Part shown: piece by piece, positions 36,122 through 48,590 of the stretch
Numbering within the stretch: the stretch's first letter is position 1
How the letters are laid out: every line of letters starts with the position of its first letter
NCBI GenBank assembly: GCA_947247005.1
Contig: OX365945.1
Coordinates: forward strand, 18,854,501-18,918,500
Origin: Spisula solida
Taxonomy: Eukaryota; Mollusca; Bivalvia; Venerida; Mactridae
Length of the DNA: 64,000 nt
Reading direction: 5' to 3'
The notes under the pieces: generated by a model
What the model was told of the DNA's origin: nothing
Seen by the model: only the letters and a program-made list of their open reading frames with translations
The model's database searches: none
Translations under genes and position numbers: made by a program

Positions 36122-36474
36122 TATGTACAATTAGGTTTAAGGACATGGAAGTATGATCTATAGTGGGTGGGTGCATGTTTTTTTCAAATGCATTTTATTC
36201 TTCAAATTGATATTTGATGGGTACAGTAAGCATAGCATTATGATGCACTGTATATACTCTTGAAGTTAAACAAAAACATTTTTTATTGAAGTGTGACAGC
36301 ATTTTCATTGTATATCTTGCTCGTTTGCAAAACAAAAACTGCCCAAGGGTACTTGCTAAAATGTATAATTATCATTCTTACAATATAACTAGGGAGCAAA
36401 CTCTTACTAAGTTTAAGACTGAAAACTGCATTCTTACAAAGATATTCAAGAAACATTGTCATTTTTCTACTTTC

Positions 36475-36715
36475 GGTTTTACTGTTGTTACTAGGTCATT
36501 CAGCGTAGGCATTCCGCCTTTTGGTTGCTGTATCTTTTCTACTGGGTCATTCAGCTAGTTATAATTTATTATACTTTTCGACAGCTTGGACTTGGGCGGA
36601 TCTGCGCTTGTTTAGTTGGGCATTGTGCTTTGTGGGTTTTTAATTTTTTCTGTGCTCGGCTGATTAAGTTGAGTGCTGCCTTCCCTGTCTGACTTAATAT
36701 ACTCTTTTTGCAAGG
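36475..36715 (+). repeat. Dispersed repeat (AAACTAGGTCATTC family), copy 3
   Basis: Contains TACTAGGTCATTCAGC, CTACTGGGTCATTCAGC, TTGGGCATTGTGCTTTGTG and the shared right end CCCTGTCTGACTTAATATACTC. Confidence 0.65.
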
Positions 36716-38165
36716 TTATGATGATCATTGATTTTTTGCATGATACAAGTTCATGAATTGTTTCATAATTATTTCTTTGTTTTGTTCCTGATGCTATTGG
36801 CTATGTCCCCGACAACAAACTTTGACTCTTAATGCCATGTTGACTTTGTTTGTGAACGAGTAAGATTTGCAATAAAAATGCTGTCATGCTGCAATAAGTT
36901 CACTTTATTAATATTTATTTTGGGTTGAACTTCAAGAGTACATGTAGTGCATCATAATACAATGCTTATTTTATTCAACAACTTTAATTTGAAGACAAGA
37001 ACGTGTTTAAACGAAAATTGCACTACCTCACTAAAGATTAGACTCTACTCCCTTAATTAAAACGCCGGGATAGATGTTATAACTACCTTAGAATAATCAT
37101 CTGTGTTGACAGTCTTCCCTTCTAGAACTTCATGCTGTTATACCATTCCTTGGCGATCGATAAAAAACACAAACATGTTTTTTACCGGAACGCGATACAC
37201 GCGCCTTATATTTTAACATATACACAGAGTACCTGTAATAAATAGTCATAAATAAAATTAAACATGACAAAGTCCAAGATGTTACTACGTTCCGACAAGC
37301 CCTCATCGGGAATTAACAGCATCATGAGTTATGGCGTTACGTTTTGCGTAAAAATACAAAAGGATGCATAAAATTATATAATGTATTACTCGAGTAACCC
37401 TGAAGAATATAAAACCTTGTAACAAACTCTTCAGGACAAGATGCTAGCCCGAAAATTAGTTAGTTAACAACACCTGAAAGCAAATATTCACGATGTTACG
37501 TATTGTTTTGAACTAGCATAGATCAATTAACTCCTTTGGCGAAGATTACAGGATGAGTACAGGGGAATATTATGTCTACAAGAGTGGGCACATGTGATTA
37601 TATTTCGTACAATAACTCGAATTATTTAGTATTGAATTTAAAATGTGACGATGCGAGAATTTATTGCTTCAAGCTCATAACGAAACGTTCATTTATCTGG
37701 GTTGTAAAGACAATATTCTGTCAGGCATTAGTCGGTGCATACATACAGAGCAATGAACCCATTTGTCTGAGAAGATAAGAGGAGAATATATGATTATATT
37801 ACGTATAATAAATCTTAATTATTTGTTCGGTTAACTTCATGATTGAATTCCGAATGTGGCGGTTGTGGAACTCATTGCCTAAAACGACAAACGATAACAC
37901 AAATAGTCATTTTAAGCAGTCGTTTTCGTCGACTCATCCTAGTTGACACCTTGGCAACGACGTACAGTTCGGTGAGTATTCCAACTTTGTGCAGGACAAA
38001 TATTTGGATCATGACAGGATCTTGATTACTGATTCACTGAATACAAACCTGCCTGACATAGATTGTTGAAAATTGTTTGGTAACAATGAATTATGGTCAA
38101 GACAAAAATAAAACATTGAGCGACATTTCTCCACCTGCTCAGTTCTTGCAAAAGAAGACATAACT
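36716..38165. other. Unannotated interval
   Basis: No supported feature. Short frames near 37572 and 37843 show nothing recognisable. Confidence 0.3.
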
Positions 38166-38168
38166 ACT

Positions 38169-38397
38169 TCAAACCTGTTGCAATTTTGTGTTCATGTCAT
38201 ATATCCGCCCGTGCTTTTTGCCAGTATGGATATTGTAGATGGTGCCACATGACATGCACTGCACGTATAGAATGGCAGCCAATCCTTAACCATGTATATC
38301 AACAATAGCATTAGTGAGGTGTAGAGGACTGGTACATGTAGTGAAAGCCTTCAGTCCTTCCGACAAAATATCAAGTTCAACGACTCTTCTCCCCTCC
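38169..38397 (-). pseudogene. Mutator-like transposase domain fragment
   Basis: The minus strand reads GRRVVELDILSEGLKAF, then LTNAIVDIHG, an in-frame TAA, and LYVQCMSCGTIYNIHTGKKH followed by RIYDMNTKL and a stop. The order GRRIVEL - zinc-binding C..C - GLGS.LYV.C..CG - W/YD.NTKLA is what I know from the Mutator-like transposase domain proteins that are multicopy in molluscs. Only the amino-terminal part is recognisable. The stop codons show that it is dead. Confidence 0.65.
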
Positions 38398-38399
38398 TT

Positions 38400-39635
38400 A
38401 GTTCACTCATGCTGCCGGTTACAAGCACCTCCGCACCTACTTCCAACTCATCTTGAACACCAAAATACATGTAGCAACACATTGCCACATTTATCACAGT
38501 AAACGTATTAAGTTCTCGTGTCCGGCTTATGGCATTCGCAATAAAGGGGCACGTCCATTGATTTCAATTGGCTTTCTCCTTCATTTACTGCTGCTTATTT
38601 TAAATAGTTTCATGTGTTTGCTTTCCAAACAACGCAGTTAATGCTCCCTCATTACTCTAGGAATATAAATTTGCGTAGTTGGATCTTTCTTTGTAGCATT
38701 TGCTATACAGTCGTAACTATTTGTTTGCATCGATAAGATTGTCTGCCTTCATTGCAACGAGACAGGCACTAAAAGTTCATATTGGTGTGAAAGGTCGTTA
38801 TAAGCAGAATCATAAATGATAACCTGGTTTTCCCAAACGATTTATGTTACTGACAGTAAGCCCGTGGGAGCCCCGTCATATGGTGTCCGGTTAACTATTC
38901 GTATTAAGCAATTTTCATGTCTATCGTAGTTCAGTAAGTGGATGAGATGACAGGAATGGAGGCCAGCCAGGTCAGAAAATTGGTAAGTTCATTGCACTAT
39001 CAATAATTATATTACATATCCTTAAGCCACCGTTTCGAGGTTTCTGTGATTGGAAGTGATGGGCTGTATAGTGTTGGGCTGTATACTAATGCAATAATAC
39101 CCACTTTATGCCGAGTCATCGTACAGGATGTGGTGTCTAGGTATAGAATGCAGTGTCAAGGTAGTTTGGCTAAAACACACGCAAATGCGAAAACAGCTAT
39201 TTATTGTCCATGTATTAATACAAACATCATTTAAGACTTAAAAATGTTTATAATGTCTTTTACAATAGAATGATCCACTGTCTTTTACAATAGAATGATC
39301 CACTGTTGTATGTCCATTCACCGTGGAATTTTATCCCAATGTTCCTGATCACACTAATGTTACTTTCTCTAAATATCCTAGCATCATGGACTCTTTCAAC
39401 AACATCTATAATCCGAAATTTTGCATCACATAGTATCTGCAATATAAAAGAAACCAAAAGAATGGGTCATTAATGCTGGCATATATTCACATTTCAATGT
39501 GCACCCTTGCTTTTGTATGACATAAGGATATGACAATAACATTCAGATTGATGGAACACAATTTGTATATCGGTAATTATGTAGATCTGTATGAAATGGG
39601 TATAAAATAAGTTATTCTTTAAATGCAATACGCCT
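38400..39635. other. Unannotated interval
   Basis: No supported feature, apart from a 26-bp direct duplication (GTCTTTTACAATAGAATGATCC) at 39256-39302. Confidence 0.35.
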
Positions 39636-40015
39636 CACAGGTAACTGTATCATTATTAATAAAGAGTAAACAAAACTATTTTTTTATGCCCCCGTATCGA
39701 TAGATCGGGAGGCATATAGTGATGCACCTGTCCGTCCGTCCGTTCGTCCGTCCGTCCTGGTTAACCCAAATTGACCGTTTCTTCTAGCATCATTATGGCT
39801 TGCTGCAAAGCTTCCAAACTTGCATGGATGTTGTATATGAACACTCTCCACACACCTGTATCACCTGACCCTTTTTGACCTTCACCTTGACCTAATTTTG
39901 GACTTAGACTTATTTATGGACAAGGCTTCCACAGGGGGCATAAGCGTTTATTGAACGCAGTCTTGTTATAATATCTAAAAATGTGTTTACTCTATTAATG
40001 ATACAGTTACCTGTG
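39636..40015. mobile_element. hAT-like MITE, copy 2, interrupted
   Basis: Termini CACAGGTAACTGTATCATT (39636) and ATGATACAGTTACCTGTG (ends 40015) match the MITE at 21792-21913, with AGAGTAAAC next to each end. It is interrupted by the 282-bp element at 39686-39967. Flanking 8-mers do not match, so the target duplication has been lost or the site rearranged. Confidence 0.75.
39686..39967 (+). mobile_element. Helitron-like short element (family ATGCCCCCGTATCGAT), copy 1
   Basis: Imperfect 5' palindrome ATGCCCCCGTATCGATAG...ATCGGGAGGCAT, a (TCCG)n tract, and 3' end GGGGGCATAA + hairpin GCGTT-TATTG-AACGC + AGTCTTGTT. Copies at 58311-58595 and 59361-59633 are about 90% or more identical by eye. 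All three sit directly after a run of T and lack a target duplication. Confidence 0.85.
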
Positions 40016-40630
40016 CACGGCCCCCAGTATTGAAACAACATAGTCTCGTTCCGTTCATGGAATTTACAGAGGCGAATAAGCAGAGCAGTTCATCTCAAAA
40101 GGGAAATTAACAGAAGCCACACTGTTCCAGTAAACTATCTAGTGTATTCTGACAATCAGACTGTAATGGTACTATTACGTCATCGAACGTCGTTATTGCA
40201 TTGTCTAAAACCATTGTTAACTACACTTTGGGTAATGGACACCAATTACTGGCAATGATTATAGAATAGGCTAGAAGCAGAACCTATTACAAGCAAATGG
40301 CACCAGACATTATTAGGGAACTAACTGAATGCTTCATCATATGAACAGCGAGTATTTCTCAGTTAACGACCACGAACACTTGGTGAACAATCAGTGAAAA
40401 GCCGTTATTTTTTATTAAGCTTGCCGTATTTTGGTGGCGAGCGTTTAAGTATAAAAATTATAGTTTTTCACAATGGACGCACTACTATATTCACAATCTT
40501 AAACACCAGTGATTGAAATAAGAAAGGACTATTTAAAAACCAATGCAAATTATGATTGAAACTTGCTTGAAATGTTATTTTTTATATCGCTTATATAATT
40601 ATATATTTTATGTTAGGTCACATTTTTAAC

Positions 40631-41006
40631 CAGGGCTTTTTTTCGCTGAATTGTGAAGAGGCCCAAGCCCTTTTGTTTTATGAAAATTTAGCGCGAAAAT
40701 TCTCAAAATTGTGAAAAACTAAGCGCAATTAATCACCAACTTGTGAAGTAAATTTGTTCATATGTTAAGTTATTTTTTGTCCACTTGTCCCAAACATGCA
40801 TGTATCTAGGATACAATATTTCATATCAAGTCGAGTACATGAATATATCATTGTTATTTATGTTTGGATTGTTTGGTGCTTTGTGGTGAAGTTGATTTTA
40901 CAAAAACAAGACGCCAATTCTAATTGTGAAGGGGCCTTTAAGAGCCTATAGGAAATTGTGAAGGGGCCTTATATTGGCCCCTCTTAAATAGTGAAAAAAA
41001 AACCTG
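40631..41006. mobile_element. hAT-like MITE (CAGGG...CCTG)
   Basis: Begins CAGGGCTTTTTTTCGCTG and ends AGTGAAAAAAAAACCTG. The interior shares AAATTTAGCGCGAAAATT and AAATTGTGAA with 18249-18612. No exact target duplication seen. Confidence 0.6.
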
Positions 41007-41631
41007 TTACCGGATAGACTTTTTCCAGTTATAACCTTTTCATAGATTTATGAGCGGAGAACGTATAGAAAGAAATAAACACCGTTCCCATATTAATGAA
41101 CTATTTTTGATTAATTCTTCGATACAAATGTACCAATGATTAATAAGCACGCACAATATTCATTATATTAAATGCTATACTTGCGTCATGAAACCACAAA
41201 TAACATAAATATAACCATACACTCGAGAAAATGAAGCGGTTATTTATTTCTGTACAATTCTATAAATGAATATGATAATCCTTTTGACGTGAGCACGTCA
41301 TGAATGATCTATGGTCACGGTATTGAATTGTCGAATTCCTATCCAATTCCTCGGTTCAATTCTACATTTGTTTTGTTTATGACTATCTGAATTCATTACG
41401 CATGGCACTTCGATGTTTTGTAAATTGAACAGCATTTTAATTCGTTTTTTATGTTTTATAGATATGCTACAAAAACTGATTGGTCTATATAGTGTTGGTA
41501 ATAACTACCAATAACCAACGCTTGTTTAGTATCAAATATCGAAACAACGTTCTATGAAATTGACTTGTATGACAAACGTACAGTTTTTGTTCCATGCAGC
41601 TTCCGACTGTGATTGCTCCTCACTATAATCA

Positions 41632-41940
41632 TTAACCTCGTCTAGACATTTCATTTGGAAGTCAATCTATTCCAAGAGCAGATCCCATATACAAGTATTC
41701 AGTCGATGATTTAAATGACAGATAATAAAAACATCCCAAAATGAAACTGGTATTCGATATCGTCATGCTGAACAAAACGTAATTTTCATCACGTCACGTA
41801 ATATAATGTAACTTGACATTTGTAAGAAGCACACTAGGTCGCAATGGCTGGTTTAGTAATTTATGGAAAAGTTGGTGCCGAAGATGACACATGTAACACA
41901 TAAAACATATACTCCCGAGCGACCAGTTTCGACGCCCTAA
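41632..41940. repeat. Dispersed ~300-bp repeat, copy 1
   Basis: From CTCGTCTAGACATTT to the GACCAGTTT region. A diverged copy is at 63587-63880, in the same orientation, sharing AAACTG.TATTCGATATCGTC and CACTAGGTC.CAATGGCTGG. No ends or coding capacity recognised. Confidence 0.65.
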
Positions 41941-42025
41941 AGATATCGTACGGAGATTTATACATGGGAAATGGTTGTGTAAATCAAAATCATCGCTTAC
42001 TTGTTTCTTTAAGCGTTTATTTCTG

Positions 42026-42119
42026 ATACGAGGGTTATTCAAATTGGAATGCAAGTGATGCTATATCTTTCATTTCTTATACCAGGGTTGTTCAAATTGT
42101 AATGCAAGTGATGCTATAT
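42026..42119. repeat. 52-bp tandem duplication
   Basis: The phrase from GGTTATTCAAATTG.AATGCAAG to GTGATGCTATATCT occurs twice in a row with small changes. Confidence 0.8.
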
Positions 42120-42794
42120 CTATCCAATATCAATGAATTGTTAAAAAATAATGAAGTGTATATCATAGACCATTGTATTAGCTGTAAATTGATACCTAAC
42201 ATTTTAAAAGCCGTTTAGTGTAGTTGTGTTAGTTTGCCGAACAAAAGATCGGTAGTGTTAAATCGTATTTATCTGACGTGTAGGATGTGATTCTGTGAAA
42301 ACTAGTCGAAAAACGATCATGTCATTCCCAAGGAATATTGAGGATGGTACATTATTTCTCCGATTGTAGTGATTAGTGTTTATTGAAATTATTGCTGGCA
42401 AGGCTCAACACATGGTTGAGGGCAGCGCTAGCTCAAAAGGCATTACCGTGAATACGAGCTCTAAAGGCGACAAATGTACAGCCTATTTAAATAGTTTTAC
42501 TAAGCAGTCAAAATGTATTGAATGCGACTTTTGTCACAACTGGTATTGTAGTAAATGCTCTATATTGAAACAATCAAAATGAAGTCGCAGGATGTAGGCA
42601 TTACTTAAACATGTGGTCATTGTAGTACAATAGTATTGTATTACCTAGTATTAGAGACATGATGACAGTGTAACAAGGACACTGTAATTGAAGTTTTACG
42701 TAAAGAGAAAGATCATTTAAAGAAGGTAAGACAGTTAAACATTATTGTGAACTGCCTTCCACTGAGAACCAAATCAGCGCCACAAGAAAATAAC

Positions 42795-43294
42795 AAGAGG
42801 GCCCAAAGGGCCATAGGTCGCTCACCTGTCCTCTAATGGTAGCCTCTATCGCATGTACAAGGTTTTATATATTGTCTTATGCTTTATAATTTACATCACA
42901 CTTAGACCCAATGACATTTTGAAGTGTTTTGACCTTGTGACCTAGTTTTAGACCCCGGATGACCAAATATCGAACTTGACCTACATTTTGTTGACATGAT
43001 CATTGTGACCAAGTTTCATAAAGATTAAGTTAAAATTGTGACCTCTAGTGACGACACAAGGTTTTTCTATGATTTGACCTTGTGACCTAGTTTTTGACCC
43101 CGGATGACCCGATATCGAACTTGACCTAGATTTTGTTGAGATGATCATTGTGACCAAGTTTCATAATGATTAAGCTAAAACTGTGACCTCTAGTGACTAC
43201 ACAAGTAATTGTGGACGGACGGACGACGGACGGACGACGGACGAAGAGTGATCACAAAAGCTCACTCTGTCACTTTGTGACAGGTGAGCCAAAA
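42795..43294 (+). mobile_element. Helitron-like element (family GAGGGCCCAAAGGGCC), copy 1
   Basis: 5' palindrome GGCCC-AAA-GGGCC, tandem ~145-bp core units (GTGACCTAGTTTTTGACCCC, GATGATCATTGTGACC), a (GGACGGAC)n tract, and 3' hairpin CTGTCAC-TTT-GTGACAG followed by GTGAGC. Copy 2 is at 48591-49418. Confidence 0.8.
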
Positions 43295-43501
43295 AGGTGA
43301 ATCAATTTACTACCGGTATTAAGAACATCGTTAGCGATGTGCTTCAAGCCTAGGCCTATTAGATTTACTGTAAGTAACTTTGAACTTCAGAGACAGGTAC
43401 TAAATTATGCTAGACATTTGAGGAAATATGAGTCTTACTCTTCAGCGTTCTTCACACCTGATCTTACAGCTCGTCAGAGGGAAGCAGCTTTTAAGCTAAT
43501 T

Positions 43502-43525
43502 GGGGGGGGGGGGGGGGGGGGGGGG
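43502..43525. repeat. Poly-G tract, 24 bases
   Basis: An uninterrupted run of G inside the LINE ORF1 relic. The reading frame of the relic changes across it. Confidence 0.95.
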
Positions 43526-43651
43526 ACTGGAGGGAATTTAATGGGGAGAGCGTTTTGCAGATTCGTAAAGGTAGAATTGTGAAAGCACGACCAAATAACT
43601 GCGTCGGTTAGTTGCAGAGCAATTAGCTTCCGACCATCCTTTTTAGTTATT

Positions 43652-44079
43652 AGTCCCCTACCGAGTTCAACTGGAGGGGACTACCGGTTTGCCGTCCGTT
43701 AAGATCTGGATCCTGACATAACTCAACAGTGTCCAATATAGGTTTATAAACTTGATATGTTAATAGGATGCAATAGGGGGATTACGCACGTCTAAAATAT
43801 TTTGATTTTGATAAAAATTGTGTTTGCTATGGAGAAAGGAAGAGTGAAAATATGTCCAAAATCTGGATCCTGCCATTACTCTAACAGTTTCCAAGCTATG
43901 TTTACGAAACTGGGCATGTTCGTAGTTGCCAATAAGGAGATTATGCCCGTCTTACTTTATTTTGATTCTGACAAAAATTGAGGTTGCTATTTTAGCAGAA
44001 ACATTGAAAATAATTAAAAAGTCATGGCTTCAAACCGGTAGGGGACTTCTGTATTGCTTGCAATTCTTAATGACTTGTT
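43652..44079 (+). mobile_element. Helitron-like short element (family ACCGGAGGGGACT), copy 3
   Basis: 5' palindrome AGTCCCCTACC...GGAGGGGACT, interior with GTTTCCAAGCTATGTTTACG, and 3' end GGTAGGGGACTT + ATTGC-TT-GCAAT + TCTTAATGACTTGTT. This is the most complete of the three copies. 44080-44650 holds nothing else I can name. Confidence 0.7.
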
Positions 44080-44649
44080 TGTCCCTTGTGACCTTAATTT
44101 GTTTACACGACTCTTAAAATGCATTGTCGGGAAAAAATATCAGGAGTGTTAAGTTTTCGGTTTGGCTCTTGTCCAGTATATGCACAGTGTACCGAGGAAT
44201 GATAATAAAATCGCATTTTAGAAATGGATTATATCTTATCGAAACATCGCATATGTATCATAGATGAATACTGAAAGGGTATCAAACGCTTGTTTCATTA
44301 AAATCTATCAAGGACACACTTTTATAGGCTTAGTTGCATTCCAATTTGATCACCCATCTTGTTAACTAGCATTATGTCCAACTTTCGCATTTCCTATAAC
44401 GTACATAAGGGCAGCCATTATTGTTGACAGGTACCAAAAACGACGACTTTTGTTAGCTGCTAATAAAACAATATACATAAACTAATCCTTGTAATTACTA
44501 TATTATGATATGTACTTTGAATTTTAACCCTGTGCATGCACTGTAACTGCAAAAGTCGTTACAATGTATCAAGACAATCAAATATACATGTATTTAACCA
44601 GTATACAGTTCATTACGCTTGTATACAATGCTAACAGAGGAAATTACCA

Positions 44650-46175
44650 TCTCTTTAATTACTCTGACAGATGTTGAACACATTTATGTGGACCCAGTGA
44701 TCACATTTAGTGCAATGTACCCATTTGACAAAGGTCAACGAGGTACAATTGCGGAGTTCACGCGGTCTAAACAAGTCACAAACACAGCAAACGTCCGCGT
44801 CTTGATCCTGCTCAATAGATCACTCAATATCAGGAACTACTCCACAGTTGATGCTCTGAAAGTGCCAGAAGGTCAAGGCTGTGGGACACTGATACTCTTC
44901 TCTGGATTGTGTGTAGTTTTACATGTATAACTGTCGTGTTCTTTAATATTATCAGTGATGGACTCTTCAGTGACGGACTTATGCCACGGACGACATAGCG
45001 TATACAGCGTCTCTTATTGGTAGGCAGATTTTTTGCAGTGATGTTAGCTGATGTCTTAATAAAGAAATGAGGTTTCTGTGCATGTATTGAAGAGATAAGA
45101 GTCTTCTTTCTGCTGTAAAGCTGCTGATGGCTTGAAATGGACTAGGTCAACAACACGGGAGTTTAAGGCATACATATTCAGAAATGATTATTGTAAGTTG
45201 CTGGCTGACAGTGCATTGTCATATGCTGAACAGCCAAGCTGCTGAACAGCCAAGCAAACAAACACCGTAGCTGTGTCCACAGTTTTCAAGCATAAACATA
45301 TGACACTGTGTTGTAGATCCTTGCGAAACGTCCGAAGCGACCAACATCTAGCGGCTTGAAACACACCAGGTTCTGTGTCTCGGCCCAGTCAATTAAAACC
45401 TAAATTTACACGAGATCTATGTCCATCATAGAGAATAATAACATGGTTTGTTGAAGATCGTGCATGTGTTGACGAGATGGTGTTCAATTTATCTCACATT
45501 GTTACTCCATCCAGACCCTGAGACATCGCCGTCAGTACCAGGAAAGCAACCATTCAACAAATCATGTCTCATACTAACTCCAGGGGGAACACTATGTCCT
45601 ATGACATTACATTGTACCACAACCTATCACGCTGACATGTATGATGATGTGACAGCTGAGGGCTTGAAGTCACACCCTGTTATAACTGCTGGTTATGTGT
45701 GTAGTAAAAACACCATTTTCATCGACATTATAGATGTTCCTGTTTGTCTTTCAGGTTGTACTAATCCCAGATGTAACCTAGTTCTTCGTAATACTTGGTT
45801 ACAGTGCACAGTAGTTGCATTGACCCGTTGAATGTCAAGGCCAACGTGCCATGAAACCACTTCAAAGACAAAGGACGTTCAGTATTCCTTTGCCCGAGAC
45901 AAATGGCATACTCGGTAGCTAAGTCTACAACTCAAGACCTGATATAACCATAACGACAGGCTGACATGAACTTTATATTGTCCACAAAATGTGCTTCTTC
46001 TTGGGTCTTGGCAAAGTATAGTCTTGAGGACCAGAAGGTGTAGCTTCAGGGTCTACTCTGCCAGAAACTCCTTTGCAGTTATTTTGATTTGAACACCAGT
46101 CTCTCTGACTTTCAGCAATGCAGATGTCATAGCTGTTTGTTGCATCTATACTTTCGTTTGGACCATAATATCATT
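44650..46175 (-). pseudogene. Pogo/Tigger-like transposase relic with C-terminal zinc finger
   Basis: Read on the minus strand in several frames. A coding-like stretch (46170-45964) ends LPRPKKKHILW. NIYNVDENGVFTTH at about 45738-45697 is the first catalytic Asp block. ILYDGHRSRVN (45440-45400) is the second. DWAE..., then KPLDVGRFGRFARIYN (about 45355-45305) is the third. A tail LNSRVVDLV lies near 45160, and a C-terminal finger, CDLFRP...FVKWVHCTKCDHWVH, at about 44770-44690. The DDE_1 triad order and the C-terminal PHD-like finger match pogo-type transposases known in molluscs. Numerous stops and frameshifts are present and the DNA-binding amino terminus is not visible. Confidence 0.75.
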
Positions 46176-46179
46176 TTGA

Positions 46180-47520
46180 ATTCATTTATAACGGCTGTAA
46201 CTTAAATCTGAAATAACCAACCGATCAAATTTCATTAACGATCTTATCACTTGACCTGAGCAAAAATGAGCGTAGCAGACACATAATTGTATGAAGCCAT
46301 GGAACATTATAACAATTTTGAAGCGATTTGCTGGTATTAAGCTGGCAAATGTCGCGTTTGCGATAAGACGGTCTATTGTAAATGAATGCTGATGAATGTA
46401 TCCGACATTCTAGTTACAGAGTATTAATTCTGCTGTCGTATTTCTTAGCAACAATTCCCCCGTGTCACAATGGTGTAGTGTAAATTCCTAGAATAACCTG
46501 ATGTAACAGAGTCTCTAAATATGGAAATAATTTGCGTCAACCAGAATTCATTACGCGTTGTGTGGCTTTATGAGGAGTTTTGTATTTACATTCAGATCCT
46601 CAAAATGAAATAACTTCTAGTTGTAAGGCATCACCAACTATATTAACTATATTAACAATACTTCTTAAAGTCAAGTAATTATGTTCTTATGGAATACAAA
46701 GATATCAGACAATATAGAAAAGCATGACTTCCACGTGCGAGAAAGGACAATGTAATCATTAGGATCGTCGTTGTGCTTCGTATGTCAACGTTTAAATTGA
46801 GTTCACTAGAAAGACACTCCTCATGAATCCTGGTCACAATGTTCATCTGTATGCTATTTGGCCCAAGTTTTTATTCTGGGTCATCTGGGATAAAAACAAA
46901 AGGGTCATAATGTAGACAATATCAAAGGAAACCCTTGTGAACGCACTAGGGGACACAATGTTGACAATGGAACTATGTCACAATTTTTGTCCCAACAAAC
47001 TTCATGTCAAGTTTAATACTGTGTCATACGGAAGAAAAACCTAGCTCACTAGTGATAATCAACGAAAAAGCTTGTGGACAAAATAAGAGGCTACATTTTA
47101 TGTTAGTTTTTTCAATGTTCAGGGAATTTGAGCATTCATGTGGGTGATGTAGGGCAATTATATGTCTCTTGTATTGCACCGGCCATTTGATTTCAAGTAT
47201 GTACTATTATATAAAATCTCGCAATTATGATCTAGTGCATTAGCCTACACAAACAATATTGTTACGAGCTGCCCAGGATAGCTCGGCAGTAGATCTAAAC
47301 GCTCTGACAATACCTTCAGCTGTGTACATACGGACAGACAGACCGACAGACAAAGATTGACACAAGTGATTCTGCAGCAAGGTAATGAATTACTGATTGC
47401 TACCCTTAATTGGTTTCAATTACCTTTAAACAAACAAGCCTGATGCAATTTATTTTGTTGATCACCTTAACAAAGCTTCTTGTCTTAAAATATGTGTAAT
47501 GGAAAATAGATATAAATGTA
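46180..47520. other. Unannotated interval
   Basis: No supported feature. The amino terminus of the pogo relic might be expected here but was not recognised. Confidence 0.3.
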
Positions 47521-47522
47521 TA

Positions 47523-48076
47523 TGAGCCGTTCTCCAGGAAAACCGGACTTAGTGACATTATATAGTAATTATGTAATACTATTTCGAAAAGGCTTTTAAA
47601 TGAGGAAAAATTCATGCTCTTTGATTTAATTTTTAGTACTTGGATAATATAGTCCTATGTCTTAGATTTAATTTTTCTCATGAATTGTGTTAAAAGTACA
47701 CATATTGTGAAAGACAAGGGGTTAGGGGTTATAAACAGTAGCTACTTTTCCTAAGAAGGAAATAATGACGATTTCGGTATGTTATATTAAAATAGGAAAT
47801 TCAATATAATTCTAAAATTTGAAACAATTTTAAAAGTTTACGTCTAAAATTGACCAAATAGTGGATTTGTGAAAAGCTTGTTAACGTCACGTCAAATAAC
47901 GTTTGAATGACGTTTGCGAAGTCGCTCAAAAGGTAGGCGGGAGTGGTTAGCTTTGTAATTGGATGTTGCATTTTGCTCAACTTTTCAGAAACTGAAGAGT
48001 CGTGTCTGTCTAACGCTATATTTTCATGATCTTCATAATTTTGTCACTAAGCCCTGTTTTCCTGGAGAACGGCTCA
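47523..48076. mobile_element. 554-bp MITE with TA target duplication
   Basis: Inverted termini TGAGCCGTTCTCCAGGAAAA (47523) and its complement (ending 48076), with pairing extending to about 33 bp (ACTTAGTGAC / GTCACTAAG). TA flanks both ends. This suggests a Tc1/mariner-type mobiliser. No transposase. Confidence 0.8.
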
Positions 48077-48590
48077 TATTCAGATCAATAACATAACGGA
48101 CTTTTTGAGGTGTTGGAGGCTTAATAAGGTAATAGGGTAAGTAAGTATAGAATCAGGACTGATAATACAGGACATGTAAAATTTTAAGTGTAGCTCAAAA
48201 TAGACTCAACTAGATCAAGGAATTACTCTGCTACAAAAGCACTATTTAAAATGGTTAAAATCAAAATTTATCAAGGATATGTTAAATAGTTTTCAGTAAG
48301 GATAATTTACTTAAAACAAAATAGAGATATGCCTAACCTAAGGGTGTTGGATGGCAGAGTAACAAGTCTAACGAATACAGCTACTTTTATATCAGAAACT
48401 CAAACAGATCAAACAGTGTTTGAAGTTTAATCAAGCAAATAAACAAAAAGGCCCAATGTGGGGTTCAATCACTTCAAACACCTCAAACAGTAAAATGAAT
48501 AACCTTCATACAGAGCACTAAGTTCCCAATTCGAATCCTAAATATCACATAAATACAAGTCAGATGCTATGCCATGATAAAAATAAATAA

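Larger units (their letters stand above)
42376..43612 (+). pseudogene. LINE ORF1 relic, split by a Helitron-like insertion
   Basis: First part (42376-42792): a cysteine-rich PHD-like finger, KCIECDFCHNWYCSKCSIL, then after stops LKKVRQLNIIVNCLPLR. Then 42795-43294 is an inserted element. The second part resumes at about 43340 with KPRPIRFTVSNFELQRQ, VLNYARHLRKYESYS and FFTPDLTARQREAAFKL, and after a poly-G tract continues in another frame with ESVLQIRKGRIVKARPNNCVG. This is the usual order in ORF1 proteins of CR1-type LINEs: finger, coiled region, RNA-binding C-terminal domain. Several frameshifts and stops make it dead. No ORF2 follows. Confidence 0.75.

Noticed and set aside
44619..44930. 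103-codon plus-strand open frame
   Set aside because: Complement of the C-terminal finger of the same relic.
45448..45831. 127-codon plus-strand open frame
   Set aside because: It is the complement of the pogo-like transposase relic, whose DDE blocks read on the minus strand.
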